From assembly GCF_000429245.1 (NCBI RefSeq), contig NZ_AUBM01000009.1, positions 154,981 through 218,980 on the forward strand: a stretch of 64,000 bases of DNA, read 5' to 3'. The notes under the pieces were generated by a model that saw only the letters and a program-made list of their open reading frames with translations, did no database searches and was not told the origin of the DNA. The first letter of the stretch is position 1. Every line of letters starts with the position of its first letter. Below are positions 41,133 to 50,601 of this stretch, piece after piece. Position numbers and translations under genes: made by a program. This stretch comes from Schaalia georgiae DSM 6843 (GTDB lineage Bacteria; Actinomycetota; Actinomycetes; Actinomycetales; Actinomycetaceae).

Positions 41133-43067
41133 TTACAGGTTGAGCTGGATGTTGCGGCCGGGCACTGCTTCGATGAGCTCGCGCGTGTAGTCCTCGACCG
41201 GGTTGTGGAAGAGCTCGTCCGTCGTGTTGGCCTCGACCAGCTTGCCCTTCTCCATGACGATCACGTCGTCGGCGATCTGGCGGACGACCGCCAGGTCGTG
41301 GGTGATGAACAGGTAGGACAGGCCCAGCTGCGCCTGCAGGTCGTTGAGCAGGTACAGGATCTGGTTCTGCACGAGCACGTCCAGGGCGGACACCGCCTCG
41401 TCGAGGACGATGACCTCGGGGTTGAGCGCCAGGGCGCGCGCGACGGCGACGCGCTGGCGCTGCCCGCCCGACAGCTCGTTGGGGTAGCGGCGCATCGCCG
41501 AACGGGGCAGCGCCACCATCTCGAGAAGCTCCGAGACGCGCGCGATACGCAGCCTCTTGGGGTTGAGCTCCTGCTTGGCCGCGCTGGACATCGTCCCGCC
41601 GGAGGAGGCGTCCATGAGCTTGGAGATCCACTCCTCGGGCTCGCGCCCGGTCGCCTGGGCGCGGTCGTACTCCTGTTTGGCGTAGGCGGGTGTGCCGTAG
41701 CCGTGGATCTTCAGGGGCTCCTCGATGAGGCGGTAGATGGAGAACATGGGGTCCAGCGACCCGTAGGGGTTCTGGAACACCGCCTGGAGGCGGCGGCGCA
41801 GGCGGAAGAGCTCGCCTTCGCTCATGTTCGCGGTGTCCTGACCGTCGAAGAAGATCTTCCCCGAGGTGGGGGTGAGCAGTTGGAGCACCATGTTCGCAGC
41901 GGTGGACTTGCCGGAGCCGGATTCGCCGACGACGGCCAGGGTGGTGCCGCGCCGCAGGGTGAAGGAGACGTCATCGACGGCCTTGAGGATCTTCGCCTCG
42001 CCCTTGGCGCCGCGGATGTCGAACTCCTTGGACAGGTGTTCGACGCGGATGATCTCCTCCGTGGAGGTCGATCCCATGCCCGCGCCGGTGAGCTCCTCCT
42101 CCGTGACCTGGACGCCGCGCTTGTGGGCGGACTCGATGCGGGCCGAGGCCAGCGACGGGGCCGCGGAGACGAGGCGCTTGGTGTAGGGGTGCTGGGGGTG
42201 CTGGAGGATCTCCAGGGCGGGGCCGGACTCGACGATGCGCCCGCGGTGCATGACGACCAGTTGCTCGGCGCGCTCAGCGGCCAGGCCGAGGTCGTGGGTG
42301 ATGAAGAGGACCGCGGTGCCCATCTCGGCGGTGAGTTTGCCGAGGTGGTCGAGGATCCGGCGCTGGACGGTGACGTCGAGGGCGCTGGTGGGCTCGTCGG
42401 CGATGAGCAGCTTCGGGTGGGCGGCCATGCCGATGGCGATGAGGGCGCGTTGGCGCATGCCGCCGGAGAACTCGTGCGGGTACTGCTTGGCGCGGCGCTC
42501 CGCGTCGGGCAGGCCCGCCTCCTCCAGCAGCGCGGCGACGCGCGCGCCGATCTCGGAGTTCGGCACCACGTTGTTGGCTTTGAGGGCCTCTTTCACCTGG
42601 GTGCCGATGCGCAGGACGGGGTTGAGGTTGGTCATGGGGTCCTGGGGGACCAGGCCGATGCCGGAGCCGCGCAGCCTCACCCATTCCTTGGTGCTCAGGT
42701 GCGTGATGTCCTGCCCGTCGAACTCGATGGTGCCGCCCGTGACCTTCCCGGTGCCCGGGAGCAGGCCGATGACGGCTGCGGCCGTCGTGGACTTGCCGGA
42801 GCCGGACTCGCCGACGATCGCGACGGTCTGGCCGGGGTAGATCGTCAGGTTGGCGCCGCGCACGGCGGGGACGACGCCCGTCGAGGACGTGAAGGCCACT
42901 TCGAGGTCGGTGATCTTCAGCAGTGGGTTCGCGTCGTCGGGGTGGATGTCCGACGGAGCGGTTGCTGCCCCCGCCTCGTCGGCGGGGCGCGCTTGGACGG
43001 CGCGCTCGACGGCGGCCTCCATCTGCTCGTCGGTGAGTGGCTGGGTGTTGTTCGTGTTGTCGCTCAC
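41133..43067 (-). CDS. oligopeptide/dipeptide ABC importer, fused double ATPase (DppD-DppF type)
   Basis: One 644-residue chain containing both nucleotide-binding domains that are separate in E. coli. The first NBD (about 45-320) has Walker A GESGSGKSTTAA, signature FSGGMRQR and Walker B LLIADEPTSALD. The second (about 345-644) has GESGSGKSTAAN, LSGGQRQR and VIVLDEAVSALD. Each has the C-terminal oligopeptide/dipeptide transporter motif (HPYTKRL near residue 297 and VEDYTRELIEAVPG at the end). Start is the GTG at 43067, overlapping the permease stop as GTGA. Last gene of the operon. A 35-residue insert with GREPEEWISKLMDASSGGTM lies in the second NBD before the signature. Confidence 0.93.
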   Translation of the reverse strand: MSDNTNNTQPLTDEQMEAAVERAVQARPADEAGAATAPSDIHPDDANPLLKITDLEVAFTSSTGVVPAVRGANLTIYPGQTVAIVGESGSGKSTTAAAVIGLLPGTGKVTGGTIEFDGQDITHLSTKEWVRLRGSGIGLVPQDPMTNLNPVLRIGTQVKEALKANNVVPNSEIGARVAALLEEAGLPDAERRAKQYPHEFSGGMRQRALIAIGMAAHPKLLIADEPTSALDVTVQRRILDHLGKLTAEMGTAVLFITHDLGLAAERAEQLVVMHRGRIVESGPALEILQHPQHPYTKRLVSAAPSLASARIESAHKRGVQVTEEELTGAGMGSTSTEEIIRVEHLSKEFDIRGAKGEAKILKAVDDVSFTLRRGTTLAVVGESGSGKSTAANMVLQLLTPTSGKIFFDGQDTANMSEGELFRLRRRLQAVFQNPYGSLDPMFSIYRLIEEPLKIHGYGTPAYAKQEYDRAQATGREPEEWISKLMDASSGGTMSSAAKQELNPKRLRIARVSELLEMVALPRSAMRRYPNELSGGQRQRVAVARALALNPEVIVLDEAVSALDVLVQNQILYLLNDLQAQLGLSYLFITHDLAVVRQIADDVIVMEKGKLVEANTTDELFHNPVEDYTRELIEAVPGRNIQLNL

Positions 43068-44032
43068 TTACGTGCCTTCGGGTCGAGGGCTTCGCGCACG
43101 GCGTCGCCCATCATGATGAAGCTGAGGACGGTCAGCGCCAGCGCCATGCCCGGGTAGAAGAGGTTCATCGGCGCGTCGCGCAGGGACCCCTGGGCGGCCG
43201 AGATGTCGGCGCCCCAGGAGATCACGGAGGACGGAAGGCCGATGCCCATGAAGGACAGGGACGCCTCGGACACGATGAAGGTGCCCAGTGCGACTGTGGC
43301 GTAGACGATGATGGGCGCCATCGAGTTCGGGATGATGTGGGAGACGAGGATGCGCCCGCGGGAGGCGCCGGTCGCCCTGGCCGCGGTGACGAACTCCTCG
43401 TTCTTCGCGGTCATGACGGCGCCCCTGGTGATGCGGGCGATCTGCGTCCATCCGAAGGCCGCCAGCACGGTGACGACCATCATGATGGAGCGGGACTCCT
43501 TGAACATCTGCATGAAGACGATGGCGGCCAGCAGCAACGGGACGGCGAAGAACACGTCGGTGATGCGCGAGAGCAGCGCGTCGAGCCACCCGCCGAAGTA
43601 GCCGGCCAGCGCGCCAATCGTGCCCCCGATGATGACGACGGCGATCGTGGTGAGGATGCCGACGGACACCGAGGCGCGCGCCCCGTAGATGACACGGGCG
43701 TAGATGTCGCAGCCCTGCTTGTCGAAACCGAAGGGGTGGCCGCTGGTGGCGGCGCCGTTGTGGCGTTCGAGGACGCAGTACGCGGGGTCCTGGCCGGTGA
43801 ACAGCCCGGGGAAGAGCGAGATGAGGATGGTGGCCACGATGATGATGGCGGCGAACCAGAAGATGGGCCGCCTGCGCAGGCGCTTCCACGCCTCGCCCCA
43901 CATCGAGGAGGGGGCGCCGTCGTCGGGAACGGCGTCGACTGCGCCCAGGCCGGTCTCGTCGATGTCGGAGACGTAGTGCTCCTGGTTGGCGCGGGTGCGC
44001 GTGATGTTCGCAGAGGGAATCATGTCACTCAT
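43064..44032 (-). CDS. oligopeptide/dipeptide ABC importer permease (DppC type)
   Basis: 322-residue inner permease with six membrane helices. The N-terminal helix at about 58-78 is followed by an external loop of about 60 residues, then the BPD transport domain with the EAA-type motif EFVTAARATGASRGRILVSHI. It overlaps the upstream permease gene by 8 bp and the ATPase gene by 4 bp. N-terminal 40 residues are cytoplasmic and polar. Membrane pair of the importer with the DppB-type subunit. Confidence 0.94.
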   Translation of the reverse strand: MSDMIPSANITRTRANQEHYVSDIDETGLGAVDAVPDDGAPSSMWGEAWKRLRRRPIFWFAAIIIVATILISLFPGLFTGQDPAYCVLERHNGAATSGHPFGFDKQGCDIYARVIYGARASVSVGILTTIAVVIIGGTIGALAGYFGGWLDALLSRITDVFFAVPLLLAAIVFMQMFKESRSIMMVVTVLAAFGWTQIARITRGAVMTAKNEEFVTAARATGASRGRILVSHIIPNSMAPIIVYATVALGTFIVSEASLSFMGIGLPSSVISWGADISAAQGSLRDAPMNLFYPGMALALTVLSFIMMGDAVREALDPKARK

Positions 44033-44951
44033 AACGGATCCTCGGGTCGAGTACGGCGTAGAGCAGGTCGACGAGCAGGTTGGCGACGATGTAGACCAGC
44101 ACCAGGACCGTGGTGACGGACACGACCGTCTGGGGCTCGCCCTTGATGATGGCGTTCCACAGGGTTCCGCCGACGCCGTGGATGTTGAAGATGCCCTCGG
44201 TGATGATCGCGCCGCCCATGAGGGCGCCGAGGTCGCCGCCGAGGAAGGTGGCGACGGGGATGAGGGAGTTGCGCAGGATGTGCCGGGTCATGACGACTCC
44301 GCCGGGCAGGCCCTTGGCCCGGGCGGTGCGCACGTAGTCGGCGGAGACGTTCTGCGAGACCGATTGGCGCGTGAGGCGGATGACGTAGGCCAGGGACACA
44401 CCGCCGAGCACCATCGCGGGCATCGTCAGGGACTCGAGGGTCACGGCGTTCGAGGCGGTCGTGGGCAGCCAGCCGAGTTTGACGCCCAGGAAGAACTGGA
44501 GGACGAAGCCGAGGACGAACGTGGGAACGGAGATGAGGGCCAGGGACAGGACGAGGACCGTCGAGTCGAACCAGCCGCCCCTCTTGACGCCGGCGATGAC
44601 GCCCAGGGTGATGCCCAGGACCGTCTCGATGGCCATGGCGTACAGCGCCAATCGGATCGTGACGGGGAAGGCCCCGGCGATGACGTCGATGACTTGCTGT
44701 CCGTTGAACGCCTTTCCGAAGTCGAGGGTGAAGACTCCCTTGAGGTAGAGCAGGTACTGCATCCAGAAGGGCTTGTCCAGGTTGTACTGGGCGCGGATCT
44801 GGGCGGCGGCGGCCTCGGAGAGGCCGCGGTCGCCGCCGAGGGCGGCGACTGGGTCACCTGGCATCAGGTAGACCATCGCGAAGATCAGAAAGGTGGCGCC
44901 GAAGAAGACCGGGATGGTCTGCAGGAGCCTCCGTCCGATGTATCGGAGCAT
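44025..44951 (-). CDS. oligopeptide/dipeptide ABC importer permease (DppB type)
   Basis: 308-residue permease, starting MLRYIGRRLLQTIPVFFGATF, the classical N-terminus of the family. Six helices and the motif DYVRTARAKGLPGGVVMTRHI (EAA loop) are present. Two ATGs are possible, 44957 and 44951; AAAGGA lies directly against the first and seven bases before the second, so 44951 is chosen. Overlaps the second permease gene by 8 bp. Confidence 0.94.
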   Translation of the reverse strand: MLRYIGRRLLQTIPVFFGATFLIFAMVYLMPGDPVAALGGDRGLSEAAAAQIRAQYNLDKPFWMQYLLYLKGVFTLDFGKAFNGQQVIDVIAGAFPVTIRLALYAMAIETVLGITLGVIAGVKRGGWFDSTVLVLSLALISVPTFVLGFVLQFFLGVKLGWLPTTASNAVTLESLTMPAMVLGGVSLAYVIRLTRQSVSQNVSADYVRTARAKGLPGGVVMTRHILRNSLIPVATFLGGDLGALMGGAIITEGIFNIHGVGGTLWNAIIKGEPQTVVSVTTVLVLVYIVANLLVDLLYAVLDPRIRYE

Positions 44952-45161
44952 GGACATTCCTTTGAAGTTCTAATCGGTCGTGCGGCCCTCGGGGCGCGGC
45001 CCGGGGCCCGGCCCCTGGTCAAAAGGGGGCCTTTGCTTTCATCATAGGGTAAAGGGGGCGCAAACGGGATATCGCGAGATCCTCTCCCGGGCCGCTCGGC
45101 TGCGGCCCGGGGGCGGTGGTCGTGGGCGCCTGGCACGGCAGAGGGGTTCTTGCGGTGGAAA

Positions 45162-45204
45162 CAGGGGGCGTGGCGAGCGGGGTAACCGCTCGCCACGCCC
45201 CCTG
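45162..45204 (-). terminator. hairpin between the binding-protein gene and the permease genes
   Basis: CAGGGGGCGTGGCGAGCGG (45162-45180) pairs perfectly over 19 bp with 45186-45204 around GGTAA. It lies 40 bp after the binding-protein stop. Such a stem would leave the binding protein in excess over the membrane subunits, a common arrangement. The rest of the 294-bp gap holds no gene. Confidence 0.8.
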
Positions 45205-45245
45205 CGGTGGATCGTCGGATCCGTTACCGCGTCACGTCGAAGTGG

Positions 45246-46844
45246 TCACTTCTTGGTGATGTCCTGGTAGACGGCCTGCCCGTGCCAGTCGAAGGCGACG
45301 TTATCGACGTTCGCCGACCAGCCGCCGTTCACGTTGGAGTACCACAGGGGCACGGAGGGCATGTCGGTGAGCAGGATCTCCTGCGCCTGCTGGAGGAACT
45401 TGGTGGCGTCCTCGGACGTGGCGGCCGAGGAGGCCTGGGTCATGAGGGAGTCGAACTCGGTGTTCGAGTAGTCGCCCTTGTTGGAGGCGGCCTTCGTCTG
45501 GAACTGGGGCTGCAGGAAGTTGTAGGCGTTGGGGTAGTCGGCCATCCACCCGGCGCGGAAGGCGCCGGTGATGGACTGGTCGTCCTCGGCCGCCAGCAGG
45601 GACTTGAAGTCGGGGTACGGGTTGCCCTCGGCGCTGATCCCCAGCGCGTTCTTGATGGAGTTCACGGTGGCGTCGACCCATTCCTTGTGGCCGCCGTCGG
45701 AGTTGTAGGAGATCTTGAAGGTGCCGTCCCACGCGGCGATGGCGTCGGCCTGGGCCCACAGCTCCTTGGCCTTCGTGGGGTTGTAGGCGAGGACGTCGTT
45801 GCCGCTCAGCTTGTCGGAGTAGGTCGGCAGCGTGGTGGAGGTGAAGTCCGTCGCGGGCGTGCGGGCGCCGTTGAAGATGGTCTTCGTGATGGAGTCGCGA
45901 TCGACCGCCAGGGAGATGGCCTGGCGGCGCAGGCGGCCCTCCTCACCCGAGAAGTGGGGCAGCCACTGCGGGATCGTGAAGTACTGCACGCCGGCGTATG
46001 CCTGGTTGACCGAGCGGCCCTTCAGCTCCGACTCGTAGGTGCTGAAAGCGGCGTTGGGCACGGCGTCGAGGACGTCGAGGTTGTTGGAGAGCAGGTCCTG
46101 GTAGGCGGCGTCCAGGGAGTTGTAGAACACCATGGTGAGCCCGTTGTTCTTCGCGGGGGTGTCGCCCACGTATTTATCGTTCGGGACCATCTTGATCTGG
46201 ACGTTGTGCTCCCAGGCGTTGTCGCCATCGACCTTGTAGGGGCCGTTGCCGACCGGGTGCTCGCCGCCGTTGTCGGGGTCGGCCAGGGTCGAGTCGGGCA
46301 GGGGGGAGTAGGCCGTGTAGCCGAGGCGGTCGCGGAAGTCCGCGGTGGGCTGCTTGAGGGTGGCGGTGAAGGAGTAGTCGTCGGTCACGTCCAGGCCGGT
46401 GATGTCGCCGCTGCCGTCCTCGCCGGTTCCCTGGAAGAAGTCGAAGAACGCGGCCTGGACCTGGTTCTTGGAGGTGATGAGCTTCCACGCCTCGACGAAG
46501 TTGGACGCCTTGACGGGGGTGCCGTCGGAGAACTTGCGGTCGTTGTGGAGCTTGACGGTCCACACGGTGTTGTCCTCGTTGGGCTCGATGGACTCGGCCA
46601 CGTCGAGCACGGTCTTGCCGTTGTTGTCGTAGCGGACCAGCCCGGAGAAGAGGGCGGCGAGGATGCGCCCGCCGCCGTTCTCGCTGGTCATGCCGGGCAG
46701 CAGGGTGTTCTGGGGCTCGGAGCCGTTGACGGTGATGATCCCGTCACTGGAGCCGCCCGTTGTGTTGGAGCCGCCGCCGCTGCATGCGGTCAGTGCGAGC
46801 GCCGCGGCTGCGGGGACCGCCAGCCAGGCATTCTTGAGGTTCAT
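45246..46844 (-). CDS. oligopeptide-binding lipoprotein (SBP family 5)
   Basis: Extracytoplasmic solute-binding protein, 532 aa. Signal peptide with lipobox LTAC (Cys21) and a Gly/Ser linker. The mature part has the family-5 signature AESIEPNEDNTVWTVKLHND and the C-terminal WYSNVNGGWSANVDNV with Trp residues lining the pocket. AGGAGGGCATCTCC precedes the ATG at 46844, an optimal site. First gene of the importer operon; promoter should lie in the AT-rich 46900-47000 region. Confidence 0.94.
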   Translation of the reverse strand: MNLKNAWLAVPAAAALALTACSGGGSNTTGGSSDGIITVNGSEPQNTLLPGMTSENGGGRILAALFSGLVRYDNNGKTVLDVAESIEPNEDNTVWTVKLHNDRKFSDGTPVKASNFVEAWKLITSKNQVQAAFFDFFQGTGEDGSGDITGLDVTDDYSFTATLKQPTADFRDRLGYTAYSPLPDSTLADPDNGGEHPVGNGPYKVDGDNAWEHNVQIKMVPNDKYVGDTPAKNNGLTMVFYNSLDAAYQDLLSNNLDVLDAVPNAAFSTYESELKGRSVNQAYAGVQYFTIPQWLPHFSGEEGRLRRQAISLAVDRDSITKTIFNGARTPATDFTSTTLPTYSDKLSGNDVLAYNPTKAKELWAQADAIAAWDGTFKISYNSDGGHKEWVDATVNSIKNALGISAEGNPYPDFKSLLAAEDDQSITGAFRAGWMADYPNAYNFLQPQFQTKAASNKGDYSNTEFDSLMTQASSAATSEDATKFLQQAQEILLTDMPSVPLWYSNVNGGWSANVDNVAFDWHGQAVYQDITKK

Positions 46845-46952
46845 GGAGATGCCCTCCTATGTAGATGGGACGATCTGACGTGAGACCGCCAGTGACGTGA
46901 TGAGGGTATCGCCACCGGCGTGGTCGAAACGATGGGTGTCCATCATGTGTGC

Positions 46953-47012
46953 ATTACATTTCGGTCACAATTGTAAAATCTAAGTAAAATTATGTAATAG
47001 AACACATGTGTT
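46953..47012. promoter_or_regulatory. AT-rich promoter region with palindromes upstream of the peptide-binding protein
   Basis: ATTACAT (46953-46959) and ATGTAAT (46992-46998) form an inverted pair. AACACATGTGTT at 47001-47012 is a perfect 12-bp palindrome. Between them TTGTAAAATCTAAGTAAAATT is by far the most AT-rich run around. Candidate promoter and operator for the minus-strand importer operon. Confidence 0.5.
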
Positions 47013-47040
47013 GGTGCGGGCCCGAGCGGTGAGGGGCGCT

Positions 47041-47940
47041 TCAGCCAGCGAGCCCCTGGGCGGACAACCACGCGCGGGCGATGTCGGCGGCGGACTTCTG
47101 CTCCGCAGTGGACTGGCGGTTCATCTCGACGAGCGCCTCGGGCGTGAGCGCCGCGCTCACGGAGTTGATGACCGCCGCCGCCCGTTCGTCCACCTTCGAC
47201 GACACGATGGGCACCACGTGCGAGGCCAGGAGGAGCCCCTGGGGATCCTCCAGCGCCCTCAACCCGCCCTCGGCCAGGACCGGGTTCGACGAGTAGATGT
47301 CCGCCACCTGCACGGTGCCGTCCCGCAGCGCCTTGGCCGCCAGGCGCCCGCCCGAGTCCTCGATGGGCGTGAACGTGGCCGTGACGCCGTAGACGGAGGC
47401 GAGGCCCTCGGGCCCGTAGGGGCGCGTCTCGAGCTCCGAGTTCCCGCCCAGCACGACGGTGCCCACTCCCGCCAGATCCCCGATGGAGGTGAGGGAGTGG
47501 AGTTGGGCGAACTCCTCCGAGACCACGTAGGAGTCCTGGTCGGTGGCGCCCGCCTGGTCCAGGGCGCGCAGGCCCTCGGGCAGGGCCTCGGCGAGCGCGT
47601 GGTACACGTCCTTGGAAGTGGTCTCGGTGGCGTCGGCCTTGAGGTACTGCAACAGGTTCCCCGTGTACTCGGGGAACACGTCGATCGCGCCCTTGGCGAC
47701 CTCGGGCATGGAGACTTCGCGCTGCCCGATGCGCAACTGCCTGTTCACAGTGAAACCGGCGCCCTCCAGGGCCTGGGCGTAGGCCTCGGCGATGATCTCG
47801 TTCGAGTAGTAGTCCTGCGAGCCGATGGTCAGCGCCTCCCCCGAGGACGCGGAGCCCTCCAGCGATGAGGCCGATCCGCAGGCCGACAGTGCCAGGGCGC
47901 CCGCGGCGGCGATGGCCAGGGCGGCGTGTTTCTTTCTCAT
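47041..47940 (-). CDS. opuCC: glycine-betaine/choline-type osmoprotectant-binding lipoprotein
   Basis: 299-residue solute-binding lipoprotein; signal peptide and lipobox LSAC (Cys21). Mature part has the OpuAC/ProX type signature: LTIGSQDYYSNEIIAEAYAQAL, AIDVFPEYTGNLLQYL and DIYSSNPVLAEGGLRALEDPQ. Aromatic residues in those segments would form the cage for quaternary ammonium. Last gene of the marR-ATPase-permease-permease-binding protein unit; the ATG overlaps the preceding stop by 4 bp. Confidence 0.9.
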   Translation of the reverse strand: MRKKHAALAIAAAGALALSACGSASSLEGSASSGEALTIGSQDYYSNEIIAEAYAQALEGAGFTVNRQLRIGQREVSMPEVAKGAIDVFPEYTGNLLQYLKADATETTSKDVYHALAEALPEGLRALDQAGATDQDSYVVSEEFAQLHSLTSIGDLAGVGTVVLGGNSELETRPYGPEGLASVYGVTATFTPIEDSGGRLAAKALRDGTVQVADIYSSNPVLAEGGLRALEDPQGLLLASHVVPIVSSKVDERAAAVINSVSAALTPEALVEMNRQSTAEQKSAADIARAWLSAQGLAG

Positions 47941-48638
47941 GGTGTCTCCTTGGTGGGGTGTGGGGTCGGTGCGGGTTCGGGGGCGGCCGTGTCGCGCGAG
48001 TCGATGCGGCGCTGGAGGGCGCCCAGGGCGGCGTCCACGACGAGCGCCAGCACGACGACCACCAGTGAGCCGCCGATCATCTGGGCGTAGTCACGGGTCT
48101 TCAGGCCCGAGTAGAGGAAGCGCCCCAGCCCGTAGTCGGCGGTGTAGGCGGCCAGGGTCGCCGTCGCGATCACTTGCAGGACGGCGCCGCGCACGCCGGC
48201 CATGATGATCGCCATCGCATGGGGGATCTCCACCTGGGTGACCACCTGCCACTCGGTGAGCCCGATCGCTCGCGCGGCGTCCACAGTGGTGCGGTCGGTC
48301 GAGGCGATGCCGGAGTACGTGCCCGCCAGCATTGGCGGCAGCGCCAGCACCAGCAGCGCCACCGCGGGCGCCGCCAAACCGATTCCCAGGGCGAGGCCGG
48401 CCAGGGTGAGGACCCCGAGCGTCGGCACGGCGCGGGCTGCGCCGGTGGCGGACACGAGCCACCGCCCCCGGCCGGTGTGCCCGATCCACGTGCCCACGGG
48501 AACGGCCACCGCCACGGCCAGGGCGACGACGAGCGCGGTGATCCCCAGGTGCTGCGCGGTACGCCATGCGATGCCCGTCTCCCCGCCCCAGTGCGCCGGA
48601 TCGGCGAGCCACCGCAGGGCCTCGATGAGGATGCTCAT
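47937..48638 (-). CDS. opuCD: osmoprotectant ABC importer permease (second)
   Basis: 233-residue permease with about five or six helices. Contains the permease EAA-type segment DAARAIGLTEWQVVTQVEIPHAM and the GVLTLAGLALGIGLAAPAVALLVLALPP segment. ATG at 48638 overlaps the stop of the first permease by 4 bp, which rejects the longer upstream frame. C-terminal tail rich in Pro and Thr. Works with the adjacent permease as a heterodimer. Confidence 0.9.
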   Translation of the reverse strand: MSILIEALRWLADPAHWGGETGIAWRTAQHLGITALVVALAVAVAVPVGTWIGHTGRGRWLVSATGAARAVPTLGVLTLAGLALGIGLAAPAVALLVLALPPMLAGTYSGIASTDRTTVDAARAIGLTEWQVVTQVEIPHAMAIIMAGVRGAVLQVIATATLAAYTADYGLGRFLYSGLKTRDYAQMIGGSLVVVVLALVVDAALGALQRRIDSRDTAAPEPAPTPHPTKETP

Positions 48639-49303
48639 GCCCGGGCCCCCTGTTCGTCGTCCGCGTCGGCGCCTATGCGGGCCCACGGCGTCGCGGCCCT
48701 GCCGATCCAGGCGACCAGGGCGTCGACTCCGAGTGCCAGGGCGATGGTGGCGGCCAGGCCCGTGAGGACCTCGGCGGCCAGGCCCCGCTGGAAGCCGTCG
48801 GTGAACAGGGTCCCCAGAGAGCGCACGCCCACGAAGGCCCCGATCGTCACCAGTGAGACGGTCGATGTCACGACCACTCGGGTTCCCGCCACGATGACGG
48901 GGGCGGCCAGGGGGAGTTCCACTTGCCAGAACCGGCGCGCCGTGCCGAAACCGCAGGCGGTGGCGCTGCGCAGTGTGGCGCGCTCGATGGCGGAGAACCC
49001 CTCCGCGCTCTGGCGCACCAGCACGGCCACGCCGTACAGGGTGAGGATGAGCACCATGTTGACGGGTGATCGGTAGGAGATGCCCACCACGACGGGGACG
49101 ATCACCAGGAGCGGCAGGGAGGGCACGGCGTACATCGCCGACAGGACCGCCAGCAGGGCCGGGCCGACCCGCTTGGAGCGCGCTGCGAACCACCCGATGG
49201 GGACCGCGATCAGGACCGAGCACGCGATGGCGGGCACCGCGATGGCCAGGTGCGTGAGTGCGAGCTCGCCGACCAGGCTCCAGTTCGACATCAGCCATGT
49301 CAT
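48635..49303 (-). CDS. opuCB: osmoprotectant ABC importer permease (first)
   Basis: 222-residue permease from the ATG at 49303 (MTWLMSNWSLVGELALTHLA). Helices near residues 15-38, 50-70, 78-95, 130-150 and 180-200. EAA loop: IERATLRSATACGFGTARRFWQVELPLA. The ATG overlaps the ATPase stop by 4 bp. A longer frame to 49330 has no ribosome site. Confidence 0.9.
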   Translation of the reverse strand: MTWLMSNWSLVGELALTHLAIAVPAIACSVLIAVPIGWFAARSKRVGPALLAVLSAMYAVPSLPLLVIVPVVVGISYRSPVNMVLILTLYGVAVLVRQSAEGFSAIERATLRSATACGFGTARRFWQVELPLAAPVIVAGTRVVVTSTVSLVTIGAFVGVRSLGTLFTDGFQRGLAAEVLTGLAATIALALGVDALVAWIGRAATPWARIGADADDEQGARA

Positions 49304-50130
49304 GGGCGCGCCCCCCGGTCGGGTTCGCACAGGGTGCCCACGGGGGTCCCCGCCTCGTCGACCACCAGGTCCCCGCGCCGGTGGTCGATGCGGACCGGCC
49401 GGGCGGCGCGCGAGGCGCCGACGAAGTCCGCGACGAAGTCGTCAGCGGGGTGGGAGAGCAGTTCCTGGGCGGTGCCGACCTGGGCGGCGCGGCCTCCGGT
49501 GCGCAGCACTGCGATCTGGTCGCCCAGCAGGAACGCTTCGTCGATGTCGTGGGTGACGAAGAGGATGGTCGTGCCCAGTTGTTCGCGGATGCGGATGAGC
49601 TCGGCCTGCAGGTCGGCGCGCACCAGGGGGTCCAGGGCGCCGAAGGGCTCGTCCATGAGCAGGATGTCCGCCTCGTTCGCCAGTGCGCGGGCGACTCCCA
49701 CGCGCTGGCGTTGGCCGCCCGAGAGCTGGGCGGGGTAGCGCCCCGCCATGTCGCGGTCCAGGCCGACCAGGTCCATGAGCTCCAGCGCCCGCGCCCGGGC
49801 CTGGCGGCGGGGCACCCCCTCCAGAAGGGGGACGGTGGCGATGTTGTCGGCGATGGTGCGGTGGGGGAAGAGGCCGCCCTCCTGCAGGACGTAGCCGATG
49901 GAGCGGCGCAATGCCACGGGGTCCTGCTCCGCCACGTCCTGGCCGCGCACGAGCACGCGGCCCGAGGTGGGGGCCACCATTGCGTTCACCATCCGCATGA
50001 GGGTCGTCTTCCCGCAGCCCGAGGTGCCCAGGAAAACGGTGGTCGTGTGCTCGGGGATCTGCAGGGAGAAGTCCTCGACGGCAGTGGTGCCCCCGGGGTA
50101 GGTCTTCGAGACTGCGTCGAATCGGATCAT
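49300..50130 (-). CDS. opuCA: osmoprotectant ABC importer ATPase
   Basis: 276-residue ATPase; Walker A GTSGCGKTT near residue 36, Q-loop GYVLQEGGLFPH, signature LSGGQRQR, Walker B ILLMDEPFGALDP and switch VTHDIDEA. These are characteristic of the OpuCA/ProV group. It lacks a full tandem CBS pair at the C-terminus (only about 35 residues follow the NBD), unlike OpuCA of Listeria or Bacillus, so ionic-strength sensing through CBS domains is unlikely. ATG at 50130 overlaps the marR stop by 4 bp. Confidence 0.92.
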   Translation of the reverse strand: MIRFDAVSKTYPGGTTAVEDFSLQIPEHTTTVFLGTSGCGKTTLMRMVNAMVAPTSGRVLVRGQDVAEQDPVALRRSIGYVLQEGGLFPHRTIADNIATVPLLEGVPRRQARARALELMDLVGLDRDMAGRYPAQLSGGQRQRVGVARALANEADILLMDEPFGALDPLVRADLQAELIRIREQLGTTILFVTHDIDEAFLLGDQIAVLRTGGRAAQVGTAQELLSHPADDFVADFVGASRAARPVRIDHRRGDLVVDEAGTPVGTLCEPDRGARP

Positions 50131-50576
50131 CGGGTGGCCTCCGCGGTGAGTGTGACTTTCGTGAGCATCGCCGACAGCGAGGCGCGCTGGTCGGGATCCA
50201 GGGGCGAGAAGACGCGCCGCGTCTCGGCCTTGACGACACCCTGGGCGTCCCTGAGTCTGCGCGCCCCCTCGTCGGTGACGGAGAGCAGGGCGACGCGGCG
50301 GTCGGTGGGCGAGGGGTGGCGCTGGACGAGGCCGTCCGCGCACAGGCGGTCGACGAGGCGCGAGGCGGCTCCGACCGTGATGCGCTGACTGGTGGCGACG
50401 TCGTGGATGCGGGCGCGCCCCAGGGCGCCGGTGATCGTGAGGAGCACCAGGTAGCGCCCGTAGCTGAGGGGGACCCTCGAGGTCGAAAGGGCGCGCTCCA
50501 TGGCGTTCCACGCCGCGATCTGCGCGATCACGAGCGAGGCCATCACAGAGGCGTCGAGTTCTTCCGGCTCGGACAT
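50127..50576 (-). CDS. MarR-family transcriptional regulator
   Basis: 149-residue winged-helix repressor, first gene of the importer operon. Helix-turn-helix at about 62-85 (SQRITVGAASRLVDRLCADGLV) and the wing HPSPTDRRVALLSVTDEG. Translationally coupled to the ATPase by ATGA. Auto-regulation is likely: the palindrome-like ATGACATGTAAT lies 26 bp upstream of the start. A ligand is not evident. Similar MarR-type regulators (GbsR, OpcR) control betaine uptake in Bacillus. Confidence 0.92.
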   Translation of the reverse strand: MSEPEELDASVMASLVIAQIAAWNAMERALSTSRVPLSYGRYLVLLTITGALGRARIHDVATSQRITVGAASRLVDRLCADGLVQRHPSPTDRRVALLSVTDEGARRLRDAQGVVKAETRRVFSPLDPDQRASLSAMLTKVTLTAEATR

Positions 50577-50601
50577 GGGAAATACCCTGCCATGGAAACT
50601 A